NCBI GenBank assembly: GCA_021014325.1
Contig: CM037460.1
Location: 18,381,044 to 18,445,043, forward strand
Origin: Plazaster borealis
Taxonomy: Eukaryota; Echinodermata; Asteroidea; Forcipulatida; Labidiasteridae
DNA: 64,000 bases
Direction of reading: 5' to 3'
Both the position numbers and the translations under genes were made by a program. Position 1 is the stretch's first letter, and every line of letters begins with the position of its first letter. The notes beneath the pieces are model-generated. The model searched no databases. It saw only the letters and a program-made list of their open reading frames with translations, and was not told where the DNA came from. Shown here piece by piece: positions 62,201-64,000 of the stretch.

Positions 62201-63893
62201 TAGTGTTACAAACGCTCGTCCACAAGAATCAAATGAGAAGCTGCGACCCTGTAGAGGGAGAAAACAAACTGCTTTTCAGACAGCAGTAAATATTTGTTTC
62301 CTTTTTTTGGGGGGGGGGATGAAAAACGAAAAATTTACTACAGCAGGATTTGAACCGTCGACCTCCAGGTTTACATGCCGGTGCTCTACCAACTGAGTTA
62401 TCTAGCCCTATGTTGACAGTCTCCATATTTTGTCAAAATCTTTGTTCAGGGGTTGCCACTCAAAAGTAAAAACTGATTTATATTTACTCTGCCAGTTTCC
62501 CTTTTGATTTGTTACTTTTTGTGTGTGTGGGTAGGTATCCACATTCAAACCGTGGACCTTTAACAAAAGGGACAATAGGTCCACGGTTGCTATCACAAAG
62601 GAAAACATTGTGGTCCACGGTTGCTATCACAAAGAGTTGAACAAAGGAGGGTCCACGATTGCCGGTGTTTACACACGTGTGTGTGTGAGCGTGTCTACCC
62701 GTTGAAAAACCAATTTAACAAAAGGGATTCTGTGTTTGACAGAGCGAGGACGTCCTCGCTTCGGTCCTCGCTTCGCTTTCAATTTTGTGCTTACTGCACA
62801 AGTTTCCTTTTCATAGCGCTGCTAACCGTAAGCACACGAAAAGGCATGCTAACATTCTGGTGCTTACTGTATGAAAATGAATGAAGTCACAATGCAAATC
62901 TATGGTGAACGCGCAAGCTGGCCTACTACTTTTCTTGTTAACCTGTGAAATACGCTTACGCAAATTTGTCTGCTATAGTTAGCATGAAAATTTGCTTACC
63001 GTTAAGCAGCGCTGTGAAATTGGCCCCAGGTCTGGATGCAAGAACACATTGCATATGAAAGCACCGTTAAAAGTGTTCACATTTATCTTTGTTTCTTTTA
63101 ACCGTTGCGTGCAAACGGCAGTCACTACTCACGACCCCATTGTTTGTGCATTTAAAGTGTCAGCATTGGGTTAATCAAATTTAATAATCATTTCAGTGAA
63201 GTCCAAAAGGCAAACTTCTACATACCACATGGAAAATTAGAATATGTGAATCCAGCAGCACGTCGGAATTGACAACCTGGCGACAAAAATCAAACAGTTA
63301 CGTAAAATAAGTTCAAAATTATTCACAAAATTTGTCAAACAAAGACAAGATAAAATTGTATTGACAGGGTAAAATTTCGTCCAGCAATTTTAAGTTGCAA
63401 AATATTTAGACTAAACATGTTTTGTACACATCCGGTGTATTGTAATAATAATAATAATATTAAGGCAAAATAAAATAAAAAACTTGTTTAGCGTCCTGCC
63501 TTTTTGAAAAAAGGAAGGAGGAAGGCCTTTTTTTTTTCAAGACAACCGGCCGGGCTATTTTTCAAGATGGTTACCAGCTTTTCCGTGTGTTTTTTTGGTG
63601 TACAAACGTCTTAAATTCCATCTTATTATTAAAATAACCCTTCCCTTTGTATTTTCTCCTTATTTGTTTTCTTCTCTTTTTTTATCAAAATGTCCAGCCC
63701 TTTGGGGGTTGAGGAAGGGGGAGGCCCCCTTGGTGACTTACTGTGTAGCCCCGACATTGGCTGAGATGTTCTGACACCACCAGGAGAGCATTGAGAGTAG
63801 CACCCCCTGATCCCACCCTAGCATGAGGATCTTCAACTGTTAAGATGAGAACGTCTCGGTCAATTTGACCCTTCTTCTGACGAACTTCAAGCT
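32096..63893 (-). CDS. FCSK: FCSK (FUK) L-fucose kinase gene, 5' end outside window (25 exons, 1068 aa here)
   Basis: L-fucokinase, the cytosolic enzyme that makes L-fucose-1-phosphate from L-fucose and ATP, first step of the salvage route to GDP-fucose. The 25 exons listed below join with matching phases into one frame with no internal stop. The product resembles human FUK (1084 aa) from ELEVRQ to the C-terminus. The N-terminal half is the fucokinase/pyrophosphorylase-like domain ([18 protein letters not shown] near residue 20; GVWVCSTDM; left-handed beta-helix-like residues about 350-445). The C-terminal half is a GHMP kinase: GGWSDTPP in exon 17, PHGSGLGTSS across exons 19-20, GAGGGGF in exon 24. 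Residues are numbered from the first complete codon in the window. The initiator exon lies beyond 64000. Introns are rich in transposons. The enzyme looks intact. Confidence 0.96.
32340..32985 (-). mobile_element. 5'-truncated non-LTR retrotransposon in the last FCSK intron
   Basis: The minus-strand ORF of 210 codons (32342-32974) reads [58 protein letters not shown] and [19 protein letters not shown], the C-terminal part of a Jockey/CR1/L2-group reverse transcriptase ORF. The catalytic domain is absent. The open frame suggests a fairly recent insertion. Confidence 0.85.
33014..33429. mobile_element. hAT-like MITE family K
   Basis: CAGGGCTTGAATTTTACACT ... AAGTTCGAGCCCTG. Another complete copy at 61154-61515; fragments at 12566 and 31217-31275. 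CAGGG...CCCTG ends are common in hAT elements. Confidence 0.7.
33519..33742 (-). CDS. FCSK: FCSK window exon 24 (residues 971-1045)
   Basis: [36 protein letters not shown] and [20 protein letters not shown]: the C-terminal GHMP domain with its glycine-rich motif 3. Acceptor TGTCATTAG, donor GTAAGC. Confidence 0.96.
34070..34240 (-). mobile_element. S3 SINE
   Basis: CTAGAGCGGGATTGAAACAA, CTCTACCAACAGAGCTATCT and GTCTCCCTATTTTGTCAATG on the + strand. Confidence 0.65.
34324..34640 (-). mobile_element. S1 SINE, damaged
   Basis: Tail, the AAACACCAGGGCAAACC block and GTCCAACCCGAAGGATGAAG match S1, but the tRNA-like head is cut off at the junction with the family C element at 34643. Confidence 0.55.
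34643..34828. mobile_element. Family C MITE
   Basis: GGGCCCAGTTTCATATAGCC ... GCAGCTCTATGAAACAGG; diverged, joined directly to S1 sequence on both sides. Confidence 0.6.
35072..35191. mobile_element. Short MITE with GACCCCTTGC ends
   Basis: TGGACCCCTTGCTGAGGTC ... GCCAATGCAAGGGGTCT, a relative of 17475-17653; lies just 3' of FCSK exon 23. Confidence 0.65.
35232..35344 (-). CDS. FCSK: FCSK window exon 23 (residues 933-970)
   Basis: [20 protein letters not shown] then [14 protein letters not shown] (human [37 protein letters not shown]). Acceptor CCTCTACAG, donor GTCAGT. Confidence 0.94.
35698..35845 (-). CDS. FCSK: FCSK window exon 22 (residues 884-932)
   Basis: [20 protein letters not shown] then [26 protein letters not shown] is shared with the human protein. 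Acceptor CCACTTCAG, donor GTAAGT. Confidence 0.95.
36355..36621 (-). mobile_element. S1 SINE
   Basis: CACCGGGGTTAACCCCTACT, GACCGGGACTTGAACTCCCA and CGCTCGGCCACAACACGCCA on the + strand; ends about 80 bp before FCSK exon 21. Confidence 0.7.
36703..36760 (-). CDS. FCSK: FCSK window exon 21 (residues 865-883)
   Basis: A 58-nt exon [19 protein letters not shown] (human [19 protein letters not shown]). Acceptor TTATCGTAG, donor GTCAGT. Too short for an ORF scan; found by homology. Confidence 0.95.
37025..37119 (-). CDS. FCSK: FCSK window exon 20 (residues 833-864)
   Basis: [19 protein letters not shown] ... HSSLIHA; completes the ATP-binding glycine/serine loop PHGSGLGTSS of GHMP kinases. Acceptor TTTAAACAG, donor GTAAGT. 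Confidence 0.95.
37138..37510 (+). mobile_element. Truncated non-LTR retrotransposon copy, antisense to FCSK
   Basis: Same family as 32340-32985: [37 protein letters not shown]. Interrupted by stops (including within the KTTIRPLM segment). Dead. Confidence 0.8.
37600..37995. repeat. 115-bp tandem repeat
   Basis: CTGGCATAGTTTAT starts at 37659 and 37774 and a variant at 37889; the last unit is shortened. Contains GGTCAGACAGTAGGAGGGTT and CACATGATATCATATT. Confidence 0.9.
38479..38853. mobile_element. TTAA MITE, family A
   Basis: AAAGGCATCGTACACCTATT ... AAACATGTACGATACCTTTAA; the left TTAA has decayed to CTAA. Shares its right TTAA with the next element. Confidence 0.85.
38850..39278. mobile_element. 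TTAA MITE, family H
   Basis: TTAAAGGTAGGGTCACAAAT ... TCTATGACCCTAGCTTT, with inner palindrome GAGAAACGATTCATGC. It abuts family A at a common TTAA. Confidence 0.65.
39359..39496 (-). CDS. FCSK: FCSK window exon 19 (residues 787-832)
   Basis: [16 protein letters not shown] ... [16 protein letters not shown]; carries the first half of GHMP motif 2 (human FELHTWSELPHGS). Acceptor CTCTCTAG, donor GTAAGG. Confidence 0.95.
40035..40153. mobile_element. Palindromic MITE family G, at FCSK exon 18 donor
   Basis: GTGGCTACGGCTGCGGC ... CAGAGCCGCCAATTCAGACC, ACGGCCTAA. The right end lies ~7 bp from the exon 18 boundary, so it reaches into the 5' splice site region. Confidence 0.7.
40160..40263 (-). 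CDS. FCSK: FCSK window exon 18 (residues 752-786)
   Basis: [19 protein letters not shown] then [15 protein letters not shown] (human [21 protein letters not shown]). Donor GTAAGT. A palindromic MITE begins about seven bases inside the intron. Confidence 0.92.
40310..40786. mobile_element. MITE with GCACCCCACTAAATA ends
   Basis: GCACCCCACTAAATAGGG at the left and TATTTAGTGGGGTGC at the right, about 477 bp, no ORF of interest. Confidence 0.7.
40976..41270. mobile_element. MITE-like inverted repeat
   Basis: GCTCCTTTCACACTAC ... GTAGTGTGAACAGGGC, with internal ATTTCCCGGGAAATTCCCGG motifs repeated in inverse (TTCCTGGGAATC). About 295 bp. Confidence 0.6.
41597..42010. repeat. Dispersed repeat X, copy 2, with 60-bp internal duplication
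   Basis: Inverse of 20680-21023. A block starting AAGGATAAAGACAGGTACTG is present twice in tandem with 60-bp spacing (about 41626-41745). Confidence 0.7.
42271..42452 (-). CDS. FCSK: FCSK window exon 17 (residues 692-751), start of GHMP kinase domain
   Basis: [20 protein letters not shown] then [22 protein letters not shown] motif 1 region (human [25 protein letters not shown]). I chose acceptor TTCCACTAAG because it preserves phase; its pyrimidine tract is weak. Confidence 0.93.
42655..43310. repeat. 41-42-bp minisatellite containing a splice donor
   Basis: About 16 units. On the FCSK (minus) strand each reads like GGCTAGCTGTTATGGC, then AAAGAGGTGAGTTTCTCATG. The unit equals the last ~24 bases of FCSK exon 16 plus the first ~17 of its intron; the array merges with that exon at 43284. 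Most units keep GTGAGT. Confidence 0.95.
43284..43430 (-). CDS. FCSK: FCSK window exon 16 (residues 643-691)
   Basis: [19 protein letters not shown] then [19 protein letters not shown] and VMASKE (human [21 protein letters not shown]). Donor GTGAGT. The last ~24 exon bases plus the donor form the unit of the tandem array at 42655-43310, which merges into this exon end. Confidence 0.95.
43505..43890. mobile_element. TTAA MITE, family A subtype
   Basis: TTAAAGGCACTGGACACTAT ... AGGTGTCCAGTGTCTTTAA, inner palindrome TTTGAGACCTCACGCGTGAG. This subtype looks typical of sea star genomes to me. Confidence 0.85.
44106..44709. mobile_element. Family C MITE interrupted by family B
   Basis: GGGCCCAATTTCATAGAGC ... 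CAATAAAATAGGGCC. A family B element (44128-44524) sits exactly at the C-family TTAA, with TTAA at both junctions. Confidence 0.9.
44128..44524. mobile_element. TTAA MITE, family B (nested, complete)
   Basis: TTAAAGGGTCTGTATACC ... GTATACAGACCCTTTAA; the best-preserved family B copy, 397 bp including both TTAA. Confidence 0.9.
44750..44898 (-). CDS. FCSK: FCSK window exon 15 (residues 593-642)
   Basis: [20 protein letters not shown] then [30 protein letters not shown] is identical to human. Acceptor CCAAACAG, donor GTAAGA. A 45-bp tandem array starts about 50 bp upstream in the intron. Confidence 0.95.
44945..45410. repeat. 45-bp tandem repeat
   Basis: About ten units CAGCAGGGTGGTTTAAAGAA / TACACTAGCGTCGCTGCTAA / TCGGT. 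As 45 is divisible by three, long frames stay open on both strands ([30 protein letters not shown]). It is intronic in FCSK and both are repeat artefacts. Confidence 0.95.
45411..46489. other. FCSK intron 14, unassigned stretch
   Basis: Nothing recognised, apart from a block at 46400-46455 (CACTGTGACCCATTAGGCC) that recurs at 56505-56535. Confidence 0.4.
46490..46990 (-). mobile_element. S2 SINE split by a MITE
   Basis: S2 blocks (CAGGCAGGGACTGAAAAACC; GTTTCGAACCAGGGTCCAC) lie either side of a MITE at 46572-46947. Confidence 0.65.
46572..46947. mobile_element. MITE with GTGTCACGGTCTCAGC ends
   Basis: GTGTCACGGTCTCAGCTATC then CGGCGTGCTCAGCTATCC at the left; GGATAGCTGAGCACGCC then AGATAGCTGAGACCGTGACAC at the right. 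Doubled AGCTATC motifs in each arm. Confidence 0.8.
47750..48055 (-). mobile_element. S1-like SINE
   Basis: AACTAGTTCTTATAAAGCGC tail, then GTATCTTGCTCAAGGATACA and GACCGGGATTCGAATG on the + strand; head incomplete. A further head fragment lies at 47235-47360. Confidence 0.6.
48289..48425 (-). CDS. FCSK: FCSK window exon 14 (residues 547-592)
   Basis: [17 protein letters not shown] ... [11 protein letters not shown] (human RDLFFRQALHKARHVL...LLATLDQ). Acceptor TTATTGTAG, donor GTAGTG. Confidence 0.9.
48505..48955. repeat. 127-bp tandem repeat, ~3.5 units
   Basis: ACTTGTACCCCGATTGAG recurs at 48505, 48632, 48759 and 48886; units include CTTGATGAGGATATCAATAC. Between FCSK exons 13 and 14. Confidence 0.93.
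49101..49303 (-). CDS. FCSK: FCSK window exon 13 (residues 480-546)
   Basis: [17 protein letters not shown] ... [19 protein letters not shown] ... FAWR (human ARLFPVLH...RAWRASWRLSWEQLQPCLD). Acceptor AATTTTAG, donor GTTGGT. Confidence 0.92.
49555..49830 (+). mobile_element. S1 SINE
   Basis: GGACGAGCGGTTAAGAGCAC, CAGACTCAAGCTCTGGTGTT, GCAGAGTGTGGGTTCATGTC: one of the clearest class-II-tRNA-like heads in the window. Confidence 0.75.
50075..50455 (+). mobile_element. S1 SINE
   Basis: GACTGAGCAGTCCAGTGCAC head, GTGGGTTCGGATCCTGGTC, GTAAAAGAACCCAGCACACT and an ATT repeat tail. Confidence 0.7.
50460..50764. mobile_element. TTAA MITE family F
   Basis: Ends in CCGCTATGGTCTCTAAGG and GGTTAA; the left end (ATAGAGACCG) merges with the tail of the preceding SINE. 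Confidence 0.55.
50806..50907 (-). CDS. FCSK: FCSK window exon 12 (residues 446-479)
   Basis: [19 protein letters not shown] then [15 protein letters not shown] (human [22 protein letters not shown]). Acceptor CCCTACAG, donor GTGAAT. Confidence 0.91.
51564..51686 (-). CDS. FCSK: FCSK window exon 11 (residues 405-445)
   Basis: [20 protein letters not shown] then [13 protein letters not shown] (human RELRDLVLQGHHTRL...FTLVGRLDSWE). Acceptor TTTGTAG, donor GTAAGT. Confidence 0.9.
51780..52142 (+). mobile_element. 3' end of a retroelement
   Basis: Terminal AAGCACCTTGAGCATC, GGCGCTATATAAATACTG and TTATTATT repeat, a typical 3' tail of non-LTR elements; no coding part left. Confidence 0.5.
52333..52560 (-). 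mobile_element. Retroelement tail
   Basis: AATAATAATAATAACAACTG, then TATTTATATAGCGCC and CTCTAAGCGCTC on the + strand. It lies immediately next to FCSK exon 10 (52563). Confidence 0.5.
52563..52622 (-). CDS. FCSK: FCSK window exon 10 (residues 385-404)
   Basis: A 60-nt exon [20 protein letters not shown] continuing the beta-helix (human GPIHIGAGCLVTGLD). Acceptor TCTCTCAG, donor GTAAGA, phase 0 both ends. Confidence 0.88.
52623..53454. other. FCSK intron 9, unassigned; TAA microsatellite
   Basis: A (AAT)n run at about 53190-53218; otherwise no repeat family or gene recognised. Confidence 0.45.
53455..53700. mobile_element. Two S3 heads arranged head to head
   Basis: Minus-strand S3 head (53455-53550: GTGGGATTCGAACCTGCAAC) followed by a plus-strand head (53568-53640: GGGCGAGATAGCTCAGTTGG, GCAGGTTCAAATCCCGCTC) and the usual S3 downstream sequence. 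Confidence 0.7.
54296..54397 (-). CDS. FCSK: FCSK window exon 9 (residues 351-384)
   Basis: [19 protein letters not shown] then [15 protein letters not shown]; hexapeptide-like spacing typical of a left-handed beta-helix (human [26 protein letters not shown]). Donor GTTGGT, acceptor CTTTCAG. Confidence 0.93.
54427..54790. mobile_element. Repeat family D
   Basis: CTTAAAGGCCATAATACAGG, AGAGCTAACAAAATAGTCGC; like 15770-15935 but longer. Confidence 0.6.
54790..55130 (-). mobile_element. S1 SINE
   Basis: GTAGCACCTTATAAGGG, GAAACACCGGGGCAAACC, AAGACCGGGGTCTCGAACCC and GACCGCTCGGCCACAACAG; contains a local duplication of TTTTACGTGCATTT. Ends ~14 bp from FCSK exon 8. Confidence 0.7.
55144..55280 (-). 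CDS. FCSK: FCSK window exon 8 (residues 305-350)
   Basis: [18 protein letters not shown] ... [11 protein letters not shown], counterpart of human YVSSGSYSYMTSSASEF...IVHSQVE. Acceptor CCCCACCAG, donor GTAGGT. A SINE ends just 3' of it at about 55130. Confidence 0.9.
55679..56282. mobile_element. 604-bp hairpin element
   Basis: Inverted arms from AAAGAGGAAGGGAAATGTC to its inverse, extending >200 bp each (both contain AATACAATGGCAATT-type and CCAATAGATGGAGTCCTC-type blocks). No ORF. A fragment of the right end lies at 57449-57513. Confidence 0.85.
56541..56890 (-). mobile_element. S1 tail joined to S2 fragment
   Basis: S1 tail and middle (CAAAGCGCTCAGTAATTT; GGAACACCAAGGCAAACCCC) run into an S2 piece (TTTTAGATGTGGGAGGAAAA; TCAGGTAGGGACTGAAG). 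Adjacent to FCSK exon 7. Confidence 0.6.
56969..57152 (-). CDS. FCSK: FCSK window exon 7 (residues 244-304)
   Basis: [20 protein letters not shown] then a lysine-rich stretch and [14 protein letters not shown] (human [20 protein letters not shown]...LWRELRDQPLTMA). Donor GTAAGC. The open frame extends past the donor but loses similarity. Confidence 0.94.
57310..57431. mobile_element. Palindromic MITE family G
   Basis: AAAACGGCGACTTTGGCTAC ... GTAGCCGAAGTCGCCGTTTC, AGACACGGCCTTA; in FCSK intron 6. Confidence 0.8.
57536..57626 (-). CDS. FCSK: FCSK window exon 6 (residues 213-243)
   Basis: [14 protein letters not shown] then [16 protein letters not shown], matching human [30 protein letters not shown]. 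Acceptor TTCTCCAG, donor GTAAGG. Confidence 0.95.
57661..58026. mobile_element. TTAA MITE, family A
   Basis: TTAAAGGCATCGTACACGTT ... ACGTGTACGATACCTTTAA, both TTAA intact. Confidence 0.88.
58428..58676. mobile_element. Family C2 MITE
   Basis: GGGCCCAATTTCATGGCTC ... AGAGCCATGAATTGGGCCC; related to family C at the ends only. Partial relatives at 51395-51512 and about 62775-63029. Confidence 0.75.
58832..59197. mobile_element. 366-bp insertion with 20-bp target duplication next to FCSK exon 5
   Basis: The 20-mer TTTGAATTTGAATTACCTTG occurs at 58812-58831 and at 59198-59217. The second copy includes the last four bases and donor of FCSK exon 5. The segment between looks like an inserted retroposon: a long duplication as made by LINE machinery, and a short A-rich stretch (AAAAAAC) at its right edge. 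It has a ~78-codon stop-free plus-strand stretch without ATG ([20 protein letters not shown]...), unrecognised. No tRNA-like head. Confidence 0.75.
59214..59344 (-). CDS. FCSK: FCSK window exon 5 (residues 170-212)
   Basis: [18 protein letters not shown] and [13 protein letters not shown] (human GLVLDIYYQG and VPLVSGVVFF). Donor GTAATT. The last four exon bases and the donor belong to a 20-bp sequence repeated 386 bp further into the intron, flanking an insertion (58832-59197). Confidence 0.94.
59440..59705. mobile_element. Family F repeat, partial
   Basis: TTAACCCTTTAGAGACCATT at the left; reaches TTGCTGCCGCTATGG at the right without the terminal GGTTAA. Confidence 0.55.
59891..60061 (-). 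CDS. FCSK: FCSK window exon 4 (residues 113-169)
   Basis: [20 protein letters not shown]...[19 protein letters not shown] is identical to the human enzyme. Acceptor AATGCAG, donor GTAGGT, phase 0 both sides. Confidence 0.95.
60062..60648. other. FCSK intron 3, unassigned
   Basis: No repeat family or coding similarity seen. Confidence 0.4.
60649..61008. mobile_element. MITE family J
   Basis: TTAGGCCAAATAAAACA / GTTTAGCGTCC at the left and GGACGCTAAAC / TTATTTGGCCTTA at the right, with pyrimidine-rich arms. A second, incomplete copy starts at 63461. Confidence 0.7.
61154..61515. mobile_element. hAT-like MITE family K
   Basis: CAGGGCCAGAATTTGAGGG ... AAATTTTGAGCCCTG. It is flanked by GGCTAC repeats and preceded by half of a family G element (61120-61153). 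Confidence 0.7.
61628..61757 (-). pseudogene. Partial duplicate of FCSK exon 3 and its donor
   Basis: About 130 bp nearly identical to 62062-62192. The exon-like part keeps the frame ([20 protein letters not shown]) but the junction AAG/GTGACT has become AAT/GTGACT. There is no acceptor: the upstream side is replaced by an ATT repeat and retroelement tail (61758-61855). Confidence 0.9.
61758..61855 (-). mobile_element. Non-LTR retrotransposon tail
   Basis: (AAT)n then GACTTGTAATGCGCACATAT, CCACCCTGCTGGGTGTTC: the minus-strand equivalent of the 3' end at 12135-12200. It breaks the exon 3 duplicate. Confidence 0.7.
62114..62248 (-). CDS. FCSK: FCSK window exon 3 (residues 68-112)
   Basis: [17 protein letters not shown] through [11 protein letters not shown] (human GRDFPFDDCGRAFTCLP...LDIMTYR). 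The donor is a weaker GTGACT. The 3' 79 nt of the exon and 52 nt of the intron are present again at 61628-61757. Confidence 0.93.
62325..62470 (-). mobile_element. S3 SINE
   Basis: CTACAGCAGGATTTGAACCG, CTCTACCAACTGAGTTATCT and GTCTCCATATTTTGTC on the + strand. Confidence 0.65.
62577..62637. repeat. Short tandem duplication
   Basis: GGTCCACGGTTGCTATCACA occurs twice, ~36 bp apart, between FCSK exons 2 and 3; a third weaker GGTCCACGATTGC follows. Confidence 0.7.
63226..63276 (-). CDS. FCSK: FCSK window exon 2 (residues 51-67)
   Basis: A 51-nt exon reading [17 protein letters not shown] (human VVTSDVLHSAWILILHM). Donor GTATGT, acceptor GTCGCCAG, phase 0 at both ends. Confidence 0.92.
63742..63893 (-). 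CDS. FCSK: FCSK window exon 1 (residues 1-50)
   Basis: Acceptor GTCAACAG, donor GTAAGT. It encodes [19 protein letters not shown] then [20 protein letters not shown], the highly conserved N-terminal signature of fucokinase. It begins with two bases of a codon from an upstream exon outside the window. Confidence 0.95.
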
Positions 63894-64000
63894 CTGTTGA
63901 CGTACAAACAAGACTTTTTTTTCACATGTCCATAAAATAAGTTGTAGTTTGCCATAAGGCCACATACAAAAAAAAAATTGTTTATTGCTCCCTGCCCGAC

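Overview
This is animal nuclear DNA: two intron-rich genes with GT-AG splice sites, surrounded and invaded by very many short transposons. It has no operons, ribosome-binding sites or prokaryotic signals. The repeats (TTAA-flanked elements ending AAAGGCAYCGTACACGTTTGG and similar, and SINEs with class-II-tRNA-like heads) look to me like those of echinoderms, most likely a sea star (Asteroidea). That is recognition from memory, not a search result. The two proteins only establish a bilaterian-type animal.

Genes. (1) CENPN (centromere protein N, CENP-N) lies on the + strand at 7959-23790. Eight coding exons join in frame to 365 residues, start to stop. (2) FCSK/FUK (L-fucose kinase) lies on the - strand at 32096-63893 and runs off the right edge. 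Twenty-five coding exons join in frame to 1068 residues plus stop; only the start of the protein (about 30 residues judging by the human enzyme) is missing. The genes converge, with about 8.3 kb between stop codons. Their jobs are unrelated (kinetochore assembly; L-fucose salvage to fucose-1-phosphate), so the pairing is linkage, not a pathway.

Layout. 1-7.9 kb: no supported host gene; a TA-flanked MITE, a foldback transposon (1958-4683) and a satellite that switches orientation (5100-5930). 8-24 kb: CENPN, whose first intron holds a second foldback transposon (8401-11177) and whose other introns hold SINEs and MITEs. 24-32 kb: intergenic repeats. 32-64 kb: FCSK, with two truncated non-LTR retrotransposon copies, five well-formed tandem arrays, SINEs and nested MITEs in its introns.

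The most interesting material is structural. Two foldback elements of about 2.75 kb each have 6-bp target duplications. A 41-42-bp minisatellite is built from an FCSK exon end plus its 5' splice site. A 366-bp insertion with a 20-bp duplication copied another FCSK 5' splice site. One FCSK exon is partly duplicated. Two TTAA-inserting elements entered the same TTAA of two copies of another repeat family. All coordinates and splice choices were read by eye.
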